From Coccinella septempunctata (lineage: Eukaryota > Arthropoda > Insecta > Coleoptera > Coccinellidae), in NCBI RefSeq assembly GCF_907165205.1, contig NC_058198.1, positions 5,309,001-5,373,000 of the forward strand: a stretch of DNA of 64,000 bases, read 5' to 3'. The translations under genes and the position numbers were made by a program. The first letter of the stretch is position 1. Each line of letters opens with the position of its first letter. Below, piece by piece: positions 1 to 11,814 of the stretch. Under the pieces are notes generated by a model, which saw only the letters and a program-made list of their open reading frames with translations, had not been told where the DNA came from and did no database searches.

Positions 1-930
1 GTTAACGTTTTATCACGTCTATCTCAAATTCTGACAGTTTTGATGTTATACTAACAGGTATTCGTATTTGTGCGAACTGCCTCAATTAAGTACATAGACC
101 CCGATGTCGAGCCAACTAAATAACTATAATGAAATCAAGCAGTGTAAATAAAGTATTTCGAAAACAAGGTGAACTTGTACAGTCTTGAAACCGACGATAG
201 ACCAGGTCATGACAGTCTATACTATCAGAATCTCACCTCAATTCAAATCTTAACGTTTTCCAGTTATTTTTGGACTTTGGAAAATCCCTACATCAGAGCA
301 GTTACCTTTATGACTACTGAACTCACCAAACGAGCTTGGCTTCCAGAAACAATAATTATTTTCCTTTAGTTGACTTCAGAAAACTTCCCAAAAAGATGGG
401 GTCAGTTCGTCTCTTCAGAGAAATATCTAAAAATGATTTTATTTCCCTTCAAATGAGAGTACTTTTCGAAGTATGTAGTTTTCTTTCAAACATTGACTTA
501 TATCACAATAAAAAAGATTTACCTATTTCATATCAACAAACACCTTACAGAATTTCTCATATAAAATTACACCCCTCCCCACCAAAATCACTTCTGGAAA
601 CACCACTGAAAAGGAAATTCAAACGTTCGACGTTCATAGACGTGAAGTGGATGTTGAAAATATTGGCTACAGGATTATTCTGTAAAGTGTATAGAGAAAC
701 CTCTCACGAATGTGGAAGTTTAACAAAAGATTATTATACGCTTACTAGAGCTTAGAGATCGTTTAAAGATAAATGGGCAATAAACTTGGACAAAAGCCCA
801 TTGCAAACGCCACATTGTAAGTTTTCCGATAAGTGATAAGACGAAATGGCATGTTCTTTTTGTACAATAGGAAAACAAGTAATGTTTTATCAGAAAATTC
901 GTTGATTGTAGAGGAGAAAGATCTTACGAA

Positions 931-1450
931 TCAACCTGAATATTTAACAACCATTGAGTAGCTGTAAAATAACTCGAGCTCAACCAATTGATTTATCAAT
1001 GGCAACAGAAGATCACAAATTGCATTCGATATGGGAGCCTCGGTCTGGATAGAATTAAGACACTTGATGTGAAATTCGATTGCTTCTACCAGTAGCTCGA
1101 GATTACAGATTCTTCTATTTTTAAACCATATCAAGAAACAACTGGATACAAATTTTTTTCTGGAAGCCAAACAGCCTCGTATGACCTCTATGGTGGTAAA
1201 TTTGAAAAAGCACAACAGGGATGCTGGTTTTCTCTCTGAAATGTTTGCTGTTTGAAGATTTCGAGAATTTTGTGTGTTTGCAGTGGTTTTTCTTCAAGTG
1301 ATTTGGTATATGATAGATTAGAATTTTCTTCTTGTGATTCATCTTGTTCTTCGGCTAGAGGTAATGTGCAATATCCCCCGTACATCTTCCTTTTCTCTCT
1401 GTCGCCCAAGCAGAACTCCTCAAATATAACAGCAATCGAACAGAACTAAA
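931..1450 (-). other. Coding-like minus-strand stretch, unidentified
   Basis: Two overlapping open segments on the minus strand look like protein. One begins after an acceptor-like tttttag near 1450 and runs to about 1190; it reads as acidic, Gln/Glu-rich sequence (for example EEQDESQEEN). The second, about 1246-931, is in another frame. It follows an acceptor-like atttcag and is leucine-rich (ELLVEAIEFHIKCLNSI), ending near a donor-like cag/gttgat at about 931. No domain is recognised. This could be exons of an unknown gene running leftward out of the window, or a decayed copy. The two frames cannot be joined by an intron of normal size, which argues for decay or for alternative exons. Confidence 0.2.
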
Positions 1451-2012
1451 AATGACCGTTATATCAGACATCCTCTTGAACCATCTTTTCGGTTCTCTAT
1501 TGATTCCTCGGAAACTGACCATCTTCATTTATCTCCGTTGTTCCTCTAGAAGACAATGGGAACTTTCTTTTTTGCGAAGGAACGTAAAAATGAACGTATA
1601 AAAATATGTATTGTTTCAGGTATATTCGAACATAACACGAAACGTTCGCTAGTGAAAGTTCTTTGTTCTGTAACAATGTGTGATGTTGATGATACGTCGA
1701 TATGAACGTAATATTTTTGGGATTCATTTAGACCCGTTCAGAAAGTGGCGAAACAAATGGAAATTCTCATAATGCCGGTTATTGTGATCGTAACTTATGT
1801 TTCTGTTGTTGTCTCGAGTTTAATAACAGGCTAGAATTCGATGGAATACTATGCTTTTTATCTTTTATAGCGCTTTCCTGCGGGTAATTTAATATGAAAC
1901 TGATATGGGCAAAATCGTAGGGATTTTATATCATAATAAAATCACTCCACCATATTGGATTAACGGAATATTCTGAAATTAACTCGAACGCTTTATTCCA
2001 CTCTAAACTGCA

Positions 2013-2246
2013 TTAACTGACTTCTGGACCAGATTGATTCGTAGCAACTATCATAAAACCCTTGTCAATTTGCTGGTAAATATCCCAAAATTTGAATTCG
2101 ATACGTTCAACCATGTTTACCATACGGTTGAGTTGGAAAAAAGGATTTGAGTCTTTTTCAAATGTTTGGAACAGCTTTTCAGCTGCATCTATCATTTCGA
2201 TCAAGGGAAAGCAAGGAAAAGTAATAAATAGACATTGAAAATTCAC
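2013..2246 (-). other. Coding-like minus-strand ORF, unidentified
   Basis: An open frame of 77 codons whose central part looks like a helical protein segment (EMIDAAEKLFQTFEKDSN, then NMVERIEFKFWDIYQQID), ending at a stop at 2013-2015. It lies on the same strand as the coding-like stretch at 931-1450 and upstream of it, so the two might be exons or remnants of one gene. No family is recognised and no unambiguous splice chain connects them. A chance ORF is possible in such AT-rich DNA. Confidence 0.2.
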
Positions 2247-5200
2247 CAGAGTGTTAAATTTTCTGTGCCTTTTTCCCTGCTGCTATTGTTTGATCAATCT
2301 GTTTACTGTTACTACTATCAGATTTACGACGTTTCCTTGCTTGAACTTTCTTTGTTGGTTATGTTGATGAGCTCACCACTTAATCCTTTCTCGATTCCAA
2401 AACGAGATTTCTCATGTGTACTTTGGCATAAAGCAAATTTTTAAAGTCAATATTGTTTCATTCTCGCAACATAGATCTTCAAGGCCCAATATCATCTGAA
2501 CGAACGAATAACCTCTTTAGAATTTTTGGAACACTAATTTAGATAATTCATTTCAATAAACGCATATGCAATATTTTTTGGAAAACTTGGTGTTCGATTT
2601 CCTCCAAGAACAGAAAACACAAACACTAAAATCAGTACCTACTATTTAGATGCAATCAATGACGGTGTTATAAGTGTTTTAGTTTGGACACCCTGTATTT
2701 CTAATTGCGAATATAACCTGGATGTTTCCAAGTGAAAACGCCTTCAGGCTGCAGGAATAACTCGTACACATGATAATGTCTCGATGGAAATCTCTCATTT
2801 GCTAATTCTCGTATTATTTAGCACGTTGGAGAAATCGTGACAAAACGTGATTATTTTGGAAAATCGCGGCCGTTTAGAAGCGTGGAGGAAATCGTTAAAT
2901 CCTCAATTCGAACGTTGATTTTTAACGAATGAGTCACACACTTTTGGTTTCCGGATTTTTCTCTATTCTTCTGACCCAAATAACTCGGCGACGATTTGAA
3001 TATTTTAATGGCAAATGTAATAGTTGCATTTGCATTTTATTGTGTTATTGTTGAATGAGAAAGTGTGGAAGGTATTTAACATATTCGCTGGACGAATTGC
3101 TGGTTCAGGGAATGCCGACTTCGAATAACGGATGTTAATTTGTCGCATTTTATTCGAAAAGATTTTGGTCGCCAAACAATTTGGCTAATGCAAAAACCGA
3201 CATTCGTTTGCCACATGTACGATAAACATTTTTTAATTCAATATACCTACCCTAAATCATCTATACTGAATGTATTCCAAGTTAAAGACGAACATGTACT
3301 TATGTTTATGAAAATTCAATGTTTAATATTCTTTCGAACGCGATCGCAAAAACTGATGGTTATAAATATACCGATGAAATAATTGCATTCATGCAGATTG
3401 TTAGAACATGAATAATCGTTATAACAAATACGATATAGCTCCTTTAATTTATTCATTTATTCAGTAGAATCAAACGGATATCCAAATGTAGATACTATTA
3501 TGCTAATAAATTTTAGTTGGTCCTGAAGAATACGGTGTACAAGAAATATTTCGGACCATGAGGATTGACTAAATTTTAGAAAAAAATAATGTTCTTCCTT
3601 CTGCATGAGATTTCAATTTGAGAATGCAAATAACGCCAGTATTTCCACACCTTGTTCCTTGTTTTCGAGAAAGAACTGGTAAAATCGCATAGATTCACAC
3701 CAATTATCATTATCAGCGTGATGATTGCAGAATCAAGATACAGAGACCATTGTTCTCAGATCATTTCACTAGCCTATGTCATAAGAGTTCACTTTGTAAG
3801 AGTCTGTGAGAAAGTAATGAAACAAAATACGAAAGAATGGCTCATTATTATGTATATCTTTGATAAACCAAGTGAAAATGCTCAGTACATATATCTTGGG
3901 TTCTTCTTTGAAATGATAATGCATAATTAAAAGGGAACGATTTGACACAATAAAAAAGAAGAGTTTTTCCTCTCCATTTTTGACCACGACAGTTTAACTT
4001 ATACGTGCTGTTTCTTTGAAAATAAATTATCTCGGTCACTTGATCCAGTGGCTGTCGAAAAACCCTATGAATGTTTCAAGCGCAAAATTTCTTCATCTCA
4101 ACTTGATATAAATTAGTTCTTTGAATGTTGCGATCTACTTTTACGTTCTCCGTATTTGGAAGCGGCAAAAATTCAAAGGTCCGATAAAAGTACTTTCCCC
4201 TCATTTAGAGACGCGTTTGTACTTAAAATATGTGGGAAAGTAAAAATTACAAAGGATCCAGTACGTCTGCTATGTATAGGAGCGGTCCTGCTGATGCCGC
4301 TTTCTCACTTTCTCGCTGATACATACTTTTAGAGCCTAGAGCTAGATGACATCGAGACAGGTGACCTTGCATCTTTCAGAATGCGAGTGCCACTAGGCGG
4401 TTTCTTGATTCCTAATTTATGTAAATGCCGGCTTTGTTCTGACCTGTGACTAATATGAGATGCATAGGCATTAATTATCGAATTTTAAGAGTGCTTCTTC
4501 GGCGAAATTTGATGAGAACATTCCAAAAAACGCGTAAGCTTTCTGATGGATCAACGATTCATTCTTAATTTGATCAACTGAAGGATTGAGATGTTATGTG
4601 AAGTATCAGTGATACTATGAATAAAATTATTGAACTTCTGGCCATTGTAATCAGTTTTCAATACAAACTTCATTCCTCTGGAATTGGATTTTGATGCAAT
4701 GGAAACTATTTTTGCACCTCAATGAATCACAAGAATTTATTACATTGATAAAAATACAAGGACACTTATTGTTGAATTAAGTTCTACTATGGATTTCAAA
4801 TAGTCGTTTTCATCAGTCAGGCCAAGAATAATTTGTTCTGACTTCTGAAGATTTTCTCAGTATCAAGGTCAATTTGTTTAATCACAACAAATAAGAGCAG
4901 AAATTTCAGAACTTTTACTCTGAAAGCAATAGAGATAGTCATGATTTGGAATAAATTCAGTTAATCAAAGACAGGTTTTTGTTTTTCAATAATCTACCTA
5001 TTCGAGAATATTTACCACAAAAAAGCTGTCTTTGTTTTACTGAATCTATTCCAAGTTAGAGACTTGCGCTCTACATTTTTTGAAAAATTATATTTACGTC
5101 ATTTGAATAGGTTTTCCAAAATTTTTCTAATTTAAGTTCTTATAAATACACTTCGTAAACAAATAGCACCTTGCAATTCGTTTTCACGATTATTTTCTAT

Positions 5201-6649
5201 TGATAAATAATATTGATATCTAACATGCTTATAGATTTTCCTTAATATAAGAGTTTGTGGGTAGGAATTTCATTGCTTATTCAGTAGGAGTTTTGATTAC
5301 AAAACTTGTATGAATATTTTATTGTACCGATTTGGAGATTGGGGGATATAAAATACTGGAGGTCATTGCAATTAAAAGTTTGCTCGTTTATTGTTATAGA
5401 TGTTGCCTCGTTTTTTCAATTTATAGTCAATGAAGTCAGTTTCAGTGTAACTAATGTTGATATTCTAGCATCTGAATTATTGAAAAAGTCTCGTTTGAGG
5501 AGTTATCTGCCGAATTATTCCATCTTCATACTACTTTCTCAATAGTTACTATTTCTGTTCATTCCAGAAGGAAGTAATTTTATTGAATTATAACAAAAAA
5601 CCATTGTGGTTACAATGTATTTCCGTCGATCACTTCCTTATTTTATATTACGGTACATGAAAAAACTTCACTGAGTGTTTTCTTCAATTGAATGGAACGG
5701 AACAACAATAGTTCAATTTTTTTGGCACATTGATATTCATTACACTTTTTGAAAGTGAGTAGGTACGTTCAAAACACATAGAATTGGTTCGATTGATTGA
5801 AGGATACTTCTGGAGAAGAAATTTGCAGTTTTCAGGGTAGCTTTAGGGTCCGAATTCGCAGGTAAAGGTCGTCAATCAACAAAATCCGCAAAACTGTGAC
5901 CGAGTTATAAGCATTCGACTTTTCTTTTCAATATTCGAAAGAGCATGAAGCTCATTGAATTGAAACTTATTGAGAAGATCTGAAGTACCGTTACGAAGAC
6001 TTGTGTGAAATTTCGTAAAGATTGTGTCGCTCGAAAATTTTGAAAAAATTGAAATAGAAACGTGAAAAAAAAACCTGTATCTTAGGAAATATTCTCCAGA
6101 TGATGGTCAAATTTTACACGAACCTTCTGAACGATATTTCAGATCCAATTATCAGTTTTCAACTTGATCAGATTTGTTTTATTGAAAATATTGGGGGAAG
6201 AAGCAGCGTTGGTCGTGATCAGTACATGGATGGGTTACCACTTTGGCTATGAATTTGATCAATCTCCCCAATTCACTTCAGCACTTCTCCATCGTTTCAG
6301 TGTTTGTTTGGAATGGAAATTTTCGATGATTTTGGAAATAATGAAATCTGAATGTCTGTTGAAGCTCATACGACACTTCTCCAAATCTGATCTCCCTTAG
6401 GTTATGAAAAAATTCTGGCCCCTCTATTCGCTAAATTTTCTGTTTGTTTTTGATACTAAAGAGTCTAAAGACTCGATTCAATTCGAATCGTTAGGAGTGC
6501 GAACGATCGAAGGTTCATTATTCGGTATTTCGAGTGGGAAAAATGAGCGAAGATGCATCGGTACTTTATGTAATTTCCCATAGCGTGTACCTGAACTCTG
6601 CTAGGAAAGTTCAGTGCTATGTTATTTCCCGTCAAATACATGAATTAAA

Positions 6650-7260
6650 ACTTTCTTCTCTTGGCGGTCATCTCGGAGCAACGTTACGGAGAAGTCGGGA
6701 AAATTGACGCGGCAGCACCTGTACAGAACATGTCCAAAAACTCACATGAAATAGGCGACTAAATGTAAATTCCAATGGTCGGAGCTTCCGTCAGCCAGGC
6801 GCGCTTACATCTCTTCGGGCACATAGTCCGAGCGCGACCTTTTTCCCGCAGCTATTTCCGGGTTTAAACACGCACCACTGCCGTAGTCCGCCCTTCGGTC
6901 ACTCTGTACTAAAGTTCGCGGTTCGCAACGCGGATCAAGTTTAACACTTTTCGACGTGCACTGATCGACGACGGTACTTTCAGTTTGCTCTCAGGTAAAA
7001 ATCGTAGATATCATAGCATAGCGGTGTCTACTACTCTTCCTACTCGAACAGAGGGGGACTTTGGCTGAATGAACGGAGGTGTAATAAGCGACTTCGGCGG
7101 CCGCCGGAGTATCGGATCCGGGCCTCGCGCCAGTGTTTCCGATGGTTTTCAGCGGACCGGAAGAAGAAACGCGATCTCGGTGTCGTCGGAGATTTTCGCC
7201 TGGCGTGGATGAATTCGTGTTCTTCTCGTTAACAAGCGCCGGCTCTTGCGGAGCTGTGAA
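6650..7260 (+). promoter_or_regulatory. GC-rich island with candidate first exon
   Basis: Base composition shifts abruptly to GC- and CpG-rich (for example gacgcggcagcacctg and tcggcggccgccgg) between AT-rich flanks. A donor-like ctctcag/gtaaaa has its GT at 6995, so a non-coding exon could end at 6994. The next good candidate partner is an acceptor (actcttattcag) ending at 15784, just before the ORP5/8 start codon. Inference: this is the promoter and 5' UTR exon of the ORP5/8-type gene, with the satellite array lying in the first intron. No TATA box is evident. It could equally be the promoter of an unseen gene; several short ORFs here (for example 6991-7425 minus) look like by-products of GC-rich composition. 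Confidence 0.35.
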
Positions 7261-8207
7261 TTCGATAATTTTTCCTTCGAAGAAAACACACGAAAGAATT
7301 CTGCAAGAAAGATATGCTACGCAAGCAAGCGTTCGGACGCTTCTATATTGAATTGATACACTCAATTCTGAACTATTGTTTGAGTATACCGATTTCTCGG
7401 ATAAGTTTAGATCGGAAATTTCCACAAATCATTCTGAAAAATACCACTCGTAGATTGGTCATTCAATTATATAACATATGGTTCATCATATTTTGAAATG
7501 TACACTTCCAGGCAATTATTAGGCCCGCTTTTTGTCTGCGAAATCCAGGATACAAAATGCATAAACGAATCGAACAAACAAAGTTCCTTATTAGCTCAAT
7601 TATAATAACATAAGTCATTTATAAACCTGTCAAAGCCTGTCCTGAGCCAGGTTGCAAAAAGGTAAAGGGAAGGAGTAGTAACCTCGTAAAAAAAACCAGG
7701 GTTCGTCTGACCCGGATGATATTTCCCTGTAAGGGTCCCTAGCCAGGGTACGGCAATCCTGCTGCCTTGTGGAGCGTATTCGTTCGGGAACATTAATCGG
7801 TTAATACGCGAATTCGAGAAACCAGACAGAATATAGAAAAATGTCAAAGGGATTGATGTATTGTTGCATCATCGATCGTATAAATGGTGTAGTCATCCAC
7901 CATTCCGAAATGTGAGTAAGTTGTGACTTTTGAACTCCAACTCGGTTAACGATTCGGTTCGAGAAAATTGATCGGTTAATACGCGAATTCAAAGGGTGGG
8001 CTTGATGTATTGTTGCATCATCGAACGAGGTGAAGTCTTCCACCATCGTTCGATAAATATTACGTAATTTAGTGAACTTGTGGGTTTTGAACTCCAACTC
8101 GGGTACTGATTCGGTTCGGGAAAATTAATCTGTTAATACGCGAATTCGGGAAACGAGGCAGACAATAAAAACATGTCAAAGGGTGGGCTTGATGAATCGA
8201 TCTCGAC

Positions 8208-8783
8208 GGTTATTCGATATCATAGAAGAGAATGGTGCCTTAAGAAGTACCTTTAAGTTCATTCCTTATTTCTTGGTTCTTATTGAGAGGTGAACTCCTG
8301 GAAACTCTTGTATGAGCGATCAAGAATGATGCAGTCATGCAATTCTTTCCAAGCAGTCCATCCTAAAGCTGCATCCATATTATGCCTTTGTGTACCGAGC
8401 GGTTTTGCCAATCAGCTCACAAAGGCATAATGTGGATGCAGCGTAAGAACCATGAAAATGGTGGTTTTATACAGCATTCCTAGAAACTCGGGCCAATGTA
8501 TTGTAAGAAACAGAGATTCGCCTATCTGACAGATGACGAATCCCCGTTACTTCCAAATTTTCGGCCACAGTTGTAGAGAATTCCTTATCAACCCATCATA
8601 ACTCTTACGAGTCACGAGTACCAGTACAAGGATGTCGAATAGACCCACGACCTACTACTGATATAGTGATTTCTGGACTGCCTGGCATCCATACCTATTC
8701 AGAGTGGGCGCAGTGGGCTGTCATCCGCCGCTAGGTATATATGTATTTTAAAGGAATTTTTGCATGCTATGATTTCGAATAAC
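8208..8783. mobile_element. MITE-like insert inside satellite monomer, copy 1
   Basis: A 576-bp non-satellite block interrupts a monomer. Its left edge reads ggttattcgatatcatag and its right edge ctatgatttcgaataac, an imperfect inverted pair of about 17 bp. It has no coding capacity. It contains an internal hairpin at 8368-8442. Part of the right-hand motif (cgaataac) also exists in the plain monomer, so the exact insertion point and any target duplication are ambiguous. Interpretation as a non-autonomous DNA transposon or foldback element is inference. Confidence 0.5.
8368..8442. repeat. Hairpin-forming inverted repeat in the insert
   Basis: Arms of 25 bp (gctgcatccatattatgcct continuing tttgtg, and its complement) pair with a single G-U wobble around a loop of about 25 bases; gagc/gctc in the loop can extend the stem. 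The structure recurs at about 9505-9579, 10452-10526 and 11399-11473. It could be a foldback core of the element or, if transcribed, a small-RNA-precursor-like hairpin. Confidence 0.7.
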
Positions 8784-9344
8784 AGTCTGGTGTGGTCTTC
8801 CACCATCGATCGATAAACATTACGAAATGTTAGGAGGAAGTTGTGAGTTTTGAACTCCAAATCGGTTAACGATTCGGTTCGGGAAAATTAATCGGTAAAT
8901 ACACAAATTCAGGAAACGAGACAATCAATAGAAACATGTTAAAGGGTGGGCTTGATGCATTGTTGCATCATCGATCGAATAACTGGTGTAGTATTCCAAC
9001 AGCGATCGATAATCATTCCGAAATTTGGGGAAGTTGTGTATTTTGAACTCCAACTCGGGAAACGATTCGGTTCGGGAAAATTGATCGGTAAATACGCAAA
9101 TTCGAGAAACGAGACAAATAGAAACATGCTAAAGGGTGGGCTTGATGCATTGTAGCATCATGGATCGAATAACTGGTGTAGTATTCCACCATCGATCGAA
9201 ACTCATTCCGAAATATGGGAGTTTTGAACTCCAACTCGGGAAACGATTCGGTTCGGGAAAATTAATCTGTTAATACGCGAATTCGGGAAACGAGGCAGAC
9301 AATAAAAACATGTCAAAGGGTGGGCTTGATGAATCGATCTCGAC

Positions 9345-9920
9345 GGTTATTCGATATCATAGAAGAGAATGGTGCCTTAAGAAGTACCTTTAAGTTCATT
9401 CCTTATTTCTTGGTTCTTATTGAGAGGTGAACTCCTGGAAACTCTTGTATGAGCAATAAAGAATGATGCAGTCATGCAATTCTTTCCAAGCAGTCAATTC
9501 TAAAGCTGAATCCATATTATGCCTTTGTGTCCCGAGCGGTTTTGCCAATCAGCTCACAAAGGCATAATGTGGATGCAGCGTAAGAACCATGAAAATGGTG
9601 GTTTTATACAGCATTCCTAGAAACTCGGGCCAATGTATTGTAAGAAACAGAGATTCGCCTATCTGACAGATGACGAATCCCCGTTACTTCCAAATTTTCG
9701 GCCACAGTTGTAGAGAATTCCTTATCAACCCATCATAACTCTTACGAGTCACGAGTACCAGTACAAGGATGTCGAATAGACCCACGACCTACTACTGATA
9801 TAGTGATTTCTGGACTGCCTGGCATCCATACCTATTCAGAGTGGGCGCAGTGGGCTGTCATCCGCCGCTAGGTATATATGTATTTTAAAGGAATTTTTGC
9901 ATGCTATGATTTCGAATAAC
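9345..9920. mobile_element. MITE-like insert, copy 2
   Basis: Second copy of the 576-bp insert, 1137 bp after the first, with the same inverted edges. It differs at a few bases (for example gagcaataaag in place of gagcgatcaag, and a changed base in the left hairpin arm near 9508). The extra 190 bp before it is one additional plain monomer. Confidence 0.5.
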
Positions 9921-10291
9921 AGTCTGGTGTGGTCTTCCACCATCGATCGATAAACATTACGAAATGTTAGGAGGAAGTTGTGAGTTTTGAACTCCAAATC
10001 GGTTAACGATTCGGTTCGGGAAAATTAATCGGTAAATACACAAATTCAGGAAACGAGACAATCAATAGAAACATGTTAAAGGGTGGGCTTGATGCATTGT
10101 AGCATCATGGATCGAATAACTGGTGTAGTATTCCACCATCGATCGATACTCATTCCGAAATATGGGAGTTTTGAACTCCAACTCGGGAAACGATTCGGTT
10201 CGGGAATATTAATCGGTAAATACTCGAATTCGGGAAACGAGGCAGACAATAAAAACATGTCAAAGGGTGGGCTTGATGAATCGATCTCGAC

Positions 10292-10867
10292 GGTTATTCG
10301 ATATCATAGAAGAGAATGGTGCCTTAAGAAGTACCTTTAAGTTCATTCCTTATTTCTTGGTTCTTATTGAGAGGTGAACTCCTGGAAACTCTTGTATGAG
10401 CGATCAAGAATGATGCAGTCATGCAATTCTTTCCAAGCAGTCCATCCTAAAGCTGCATCCATATTATGCCTTTGTGTACCGAGCGGTTTTGCCAATCAGC
10501 TCACAAAGGCATAATGTGGATGCAGCGTAAGAACCATGAAAATGGTGGTTTTATACAGCATTCCTAGAAACTCGGGCCAATGTATTGTAAGAAACAGAGA
10601 TTCGCCTATCTGACAGATGACGAATCCCCGTTACTTCCAAATTTTCGGCCACAGTTGTAGAGAATTCCTTATCAACCCATCATAACTCTTACGAGTCACG
10701 AGTACCAGTACAAGGATGTCGAATAGACCCACGACCTACTACTGATATAGTGATTTCTGGACTGCCTGGCATCCATACCTATTCAGAGTGGGCGCAGTGG
10801 GCTGTCATCCGCCGCTAGGTATATATGTATTTTAAAGGAATTTTTGCATGCTATGATTTCGAATAAC
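10292..10867. mobile_element. MITE-like insert, copy 3
   Basis: Third copy, 947 bp after the second, nearly identical to copy 1. This indicates that insert and monomer were amplified together as one higher-order unit rather than by independent insertion. Confidence 0.5.
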
Positions 10868-11238
10868 AGTCTGGTGTGGTCTTCCACCATCGATCGATAA
10901 ACATTACGAAATGTTAGGAGGAAGTTGTGAGTTTTGAACTCCAAATCGGTTAACGATTCGGTTCGGGAAAATTAATCGGTAAATACACAAATTCAGGAAA
11001 CGAGACAATCAATAGAAACATGTTAAAGGGTGGGCTTGATGCATTGTAGCATCATGGATCGAATAACTGGTGTAGTATTCCACCATCGATCGATACTCAT
11101 TCCGAAATATGGGAGTTTTGAACTCCAACTCAGGAAACGATTCGGTTCGGGAATATTAATCGGTAAATACTCGAATTCGGGAAACGAGGCAGACAATAAA
11201 AACATGTCAAAGGGTGGGCTTGATGAATCGATCTCGAC

Positions 11239-11814
11239 GGTTATTCGATATCATAGAAGAGAATGGTGCCTTAAGAAGTACCTTTAAGTTCATTCCTTAT
11301 TTCTTGGTTCTTATTGAGAGGTGAACTCCTGGAAACTCTTGTATGAGCGATCAAGAATGATGCAGTCATGCAATTCTTTCCAAGCAGTCAATTCTTAAGC
11401 TGCATCCATATTATGCCTTTGTGTACCGAGCGGTTTTGCCAATCAGCTCACAAAGGCATAATGTGGATGCAGCGTAAGAACCATGAAAATGGTGGTTTTA
11501 TACAGCATTCCTAGAAACTCGGGCCAATGTATTGTAAGAAACAGAGATTCGCCTATCTGACAGATGACGAATCCCCGTTACTTCCAAATTTTCGGCCACA
11601 GTTGTAGAGAATTCCTTATCAACCCATCATAACTCTTACGAGTCACGAGTACCAGTACAAGGATGTCGAATAGACCCACGACCTACTACTGATATAGTGA
11701 TTTCTGGACTGCCTGGCATCCATACCTATTCAGAGTGGGCGCAGTGGGCTGTCATCCGCCGCTAGGTATATATGTATTTTAAAGGAATTTTTGCATGCTA
11801 TGATTTCGAATAAC
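11239..11814. mobile_element. MITE-like insert, copy 4
   Basis: Fourth copy, 947 bp after the third. It is followed by the pure 190-bp monomer tail with no further inserts, which marks the boundary of the higher-order domain near 11.98 kb. Confidence 0.5.

Larger units (their letters stand above)
1..6640. other. Long stretch without a confident gene
   Basis: AT-rich sequence with scattered short open frames on both strands, none recognised as a known protein. The open frame at 336-755 (+, 139 codons) is the longest, has no recognisable motif and is not called as a gene. Minus-strand stretches at 931-1450 and 2013-2246 look more protein-like and are listed separately. A short end-like sequence reading gacaccctgta at about 2690 resembles the ends of insect miniature transposons, but no partner end was found. 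Around 5760-6160 the text resembles degenerate interspersed repeat, without a definable boundary. Confidence 0.5.

Noticed and set aside
336..755. 139-codon ORF at the left end as a gene
   Set aside because: No recognisable domain and low-complexity basic content; insufficient support.
8500..8700. Hammerhead ribozyme inside the satellite insert
   Set aside because: Only partial likeness (ctgacagatgacgaa); the conserved core and three-stem layout could not be assembled.
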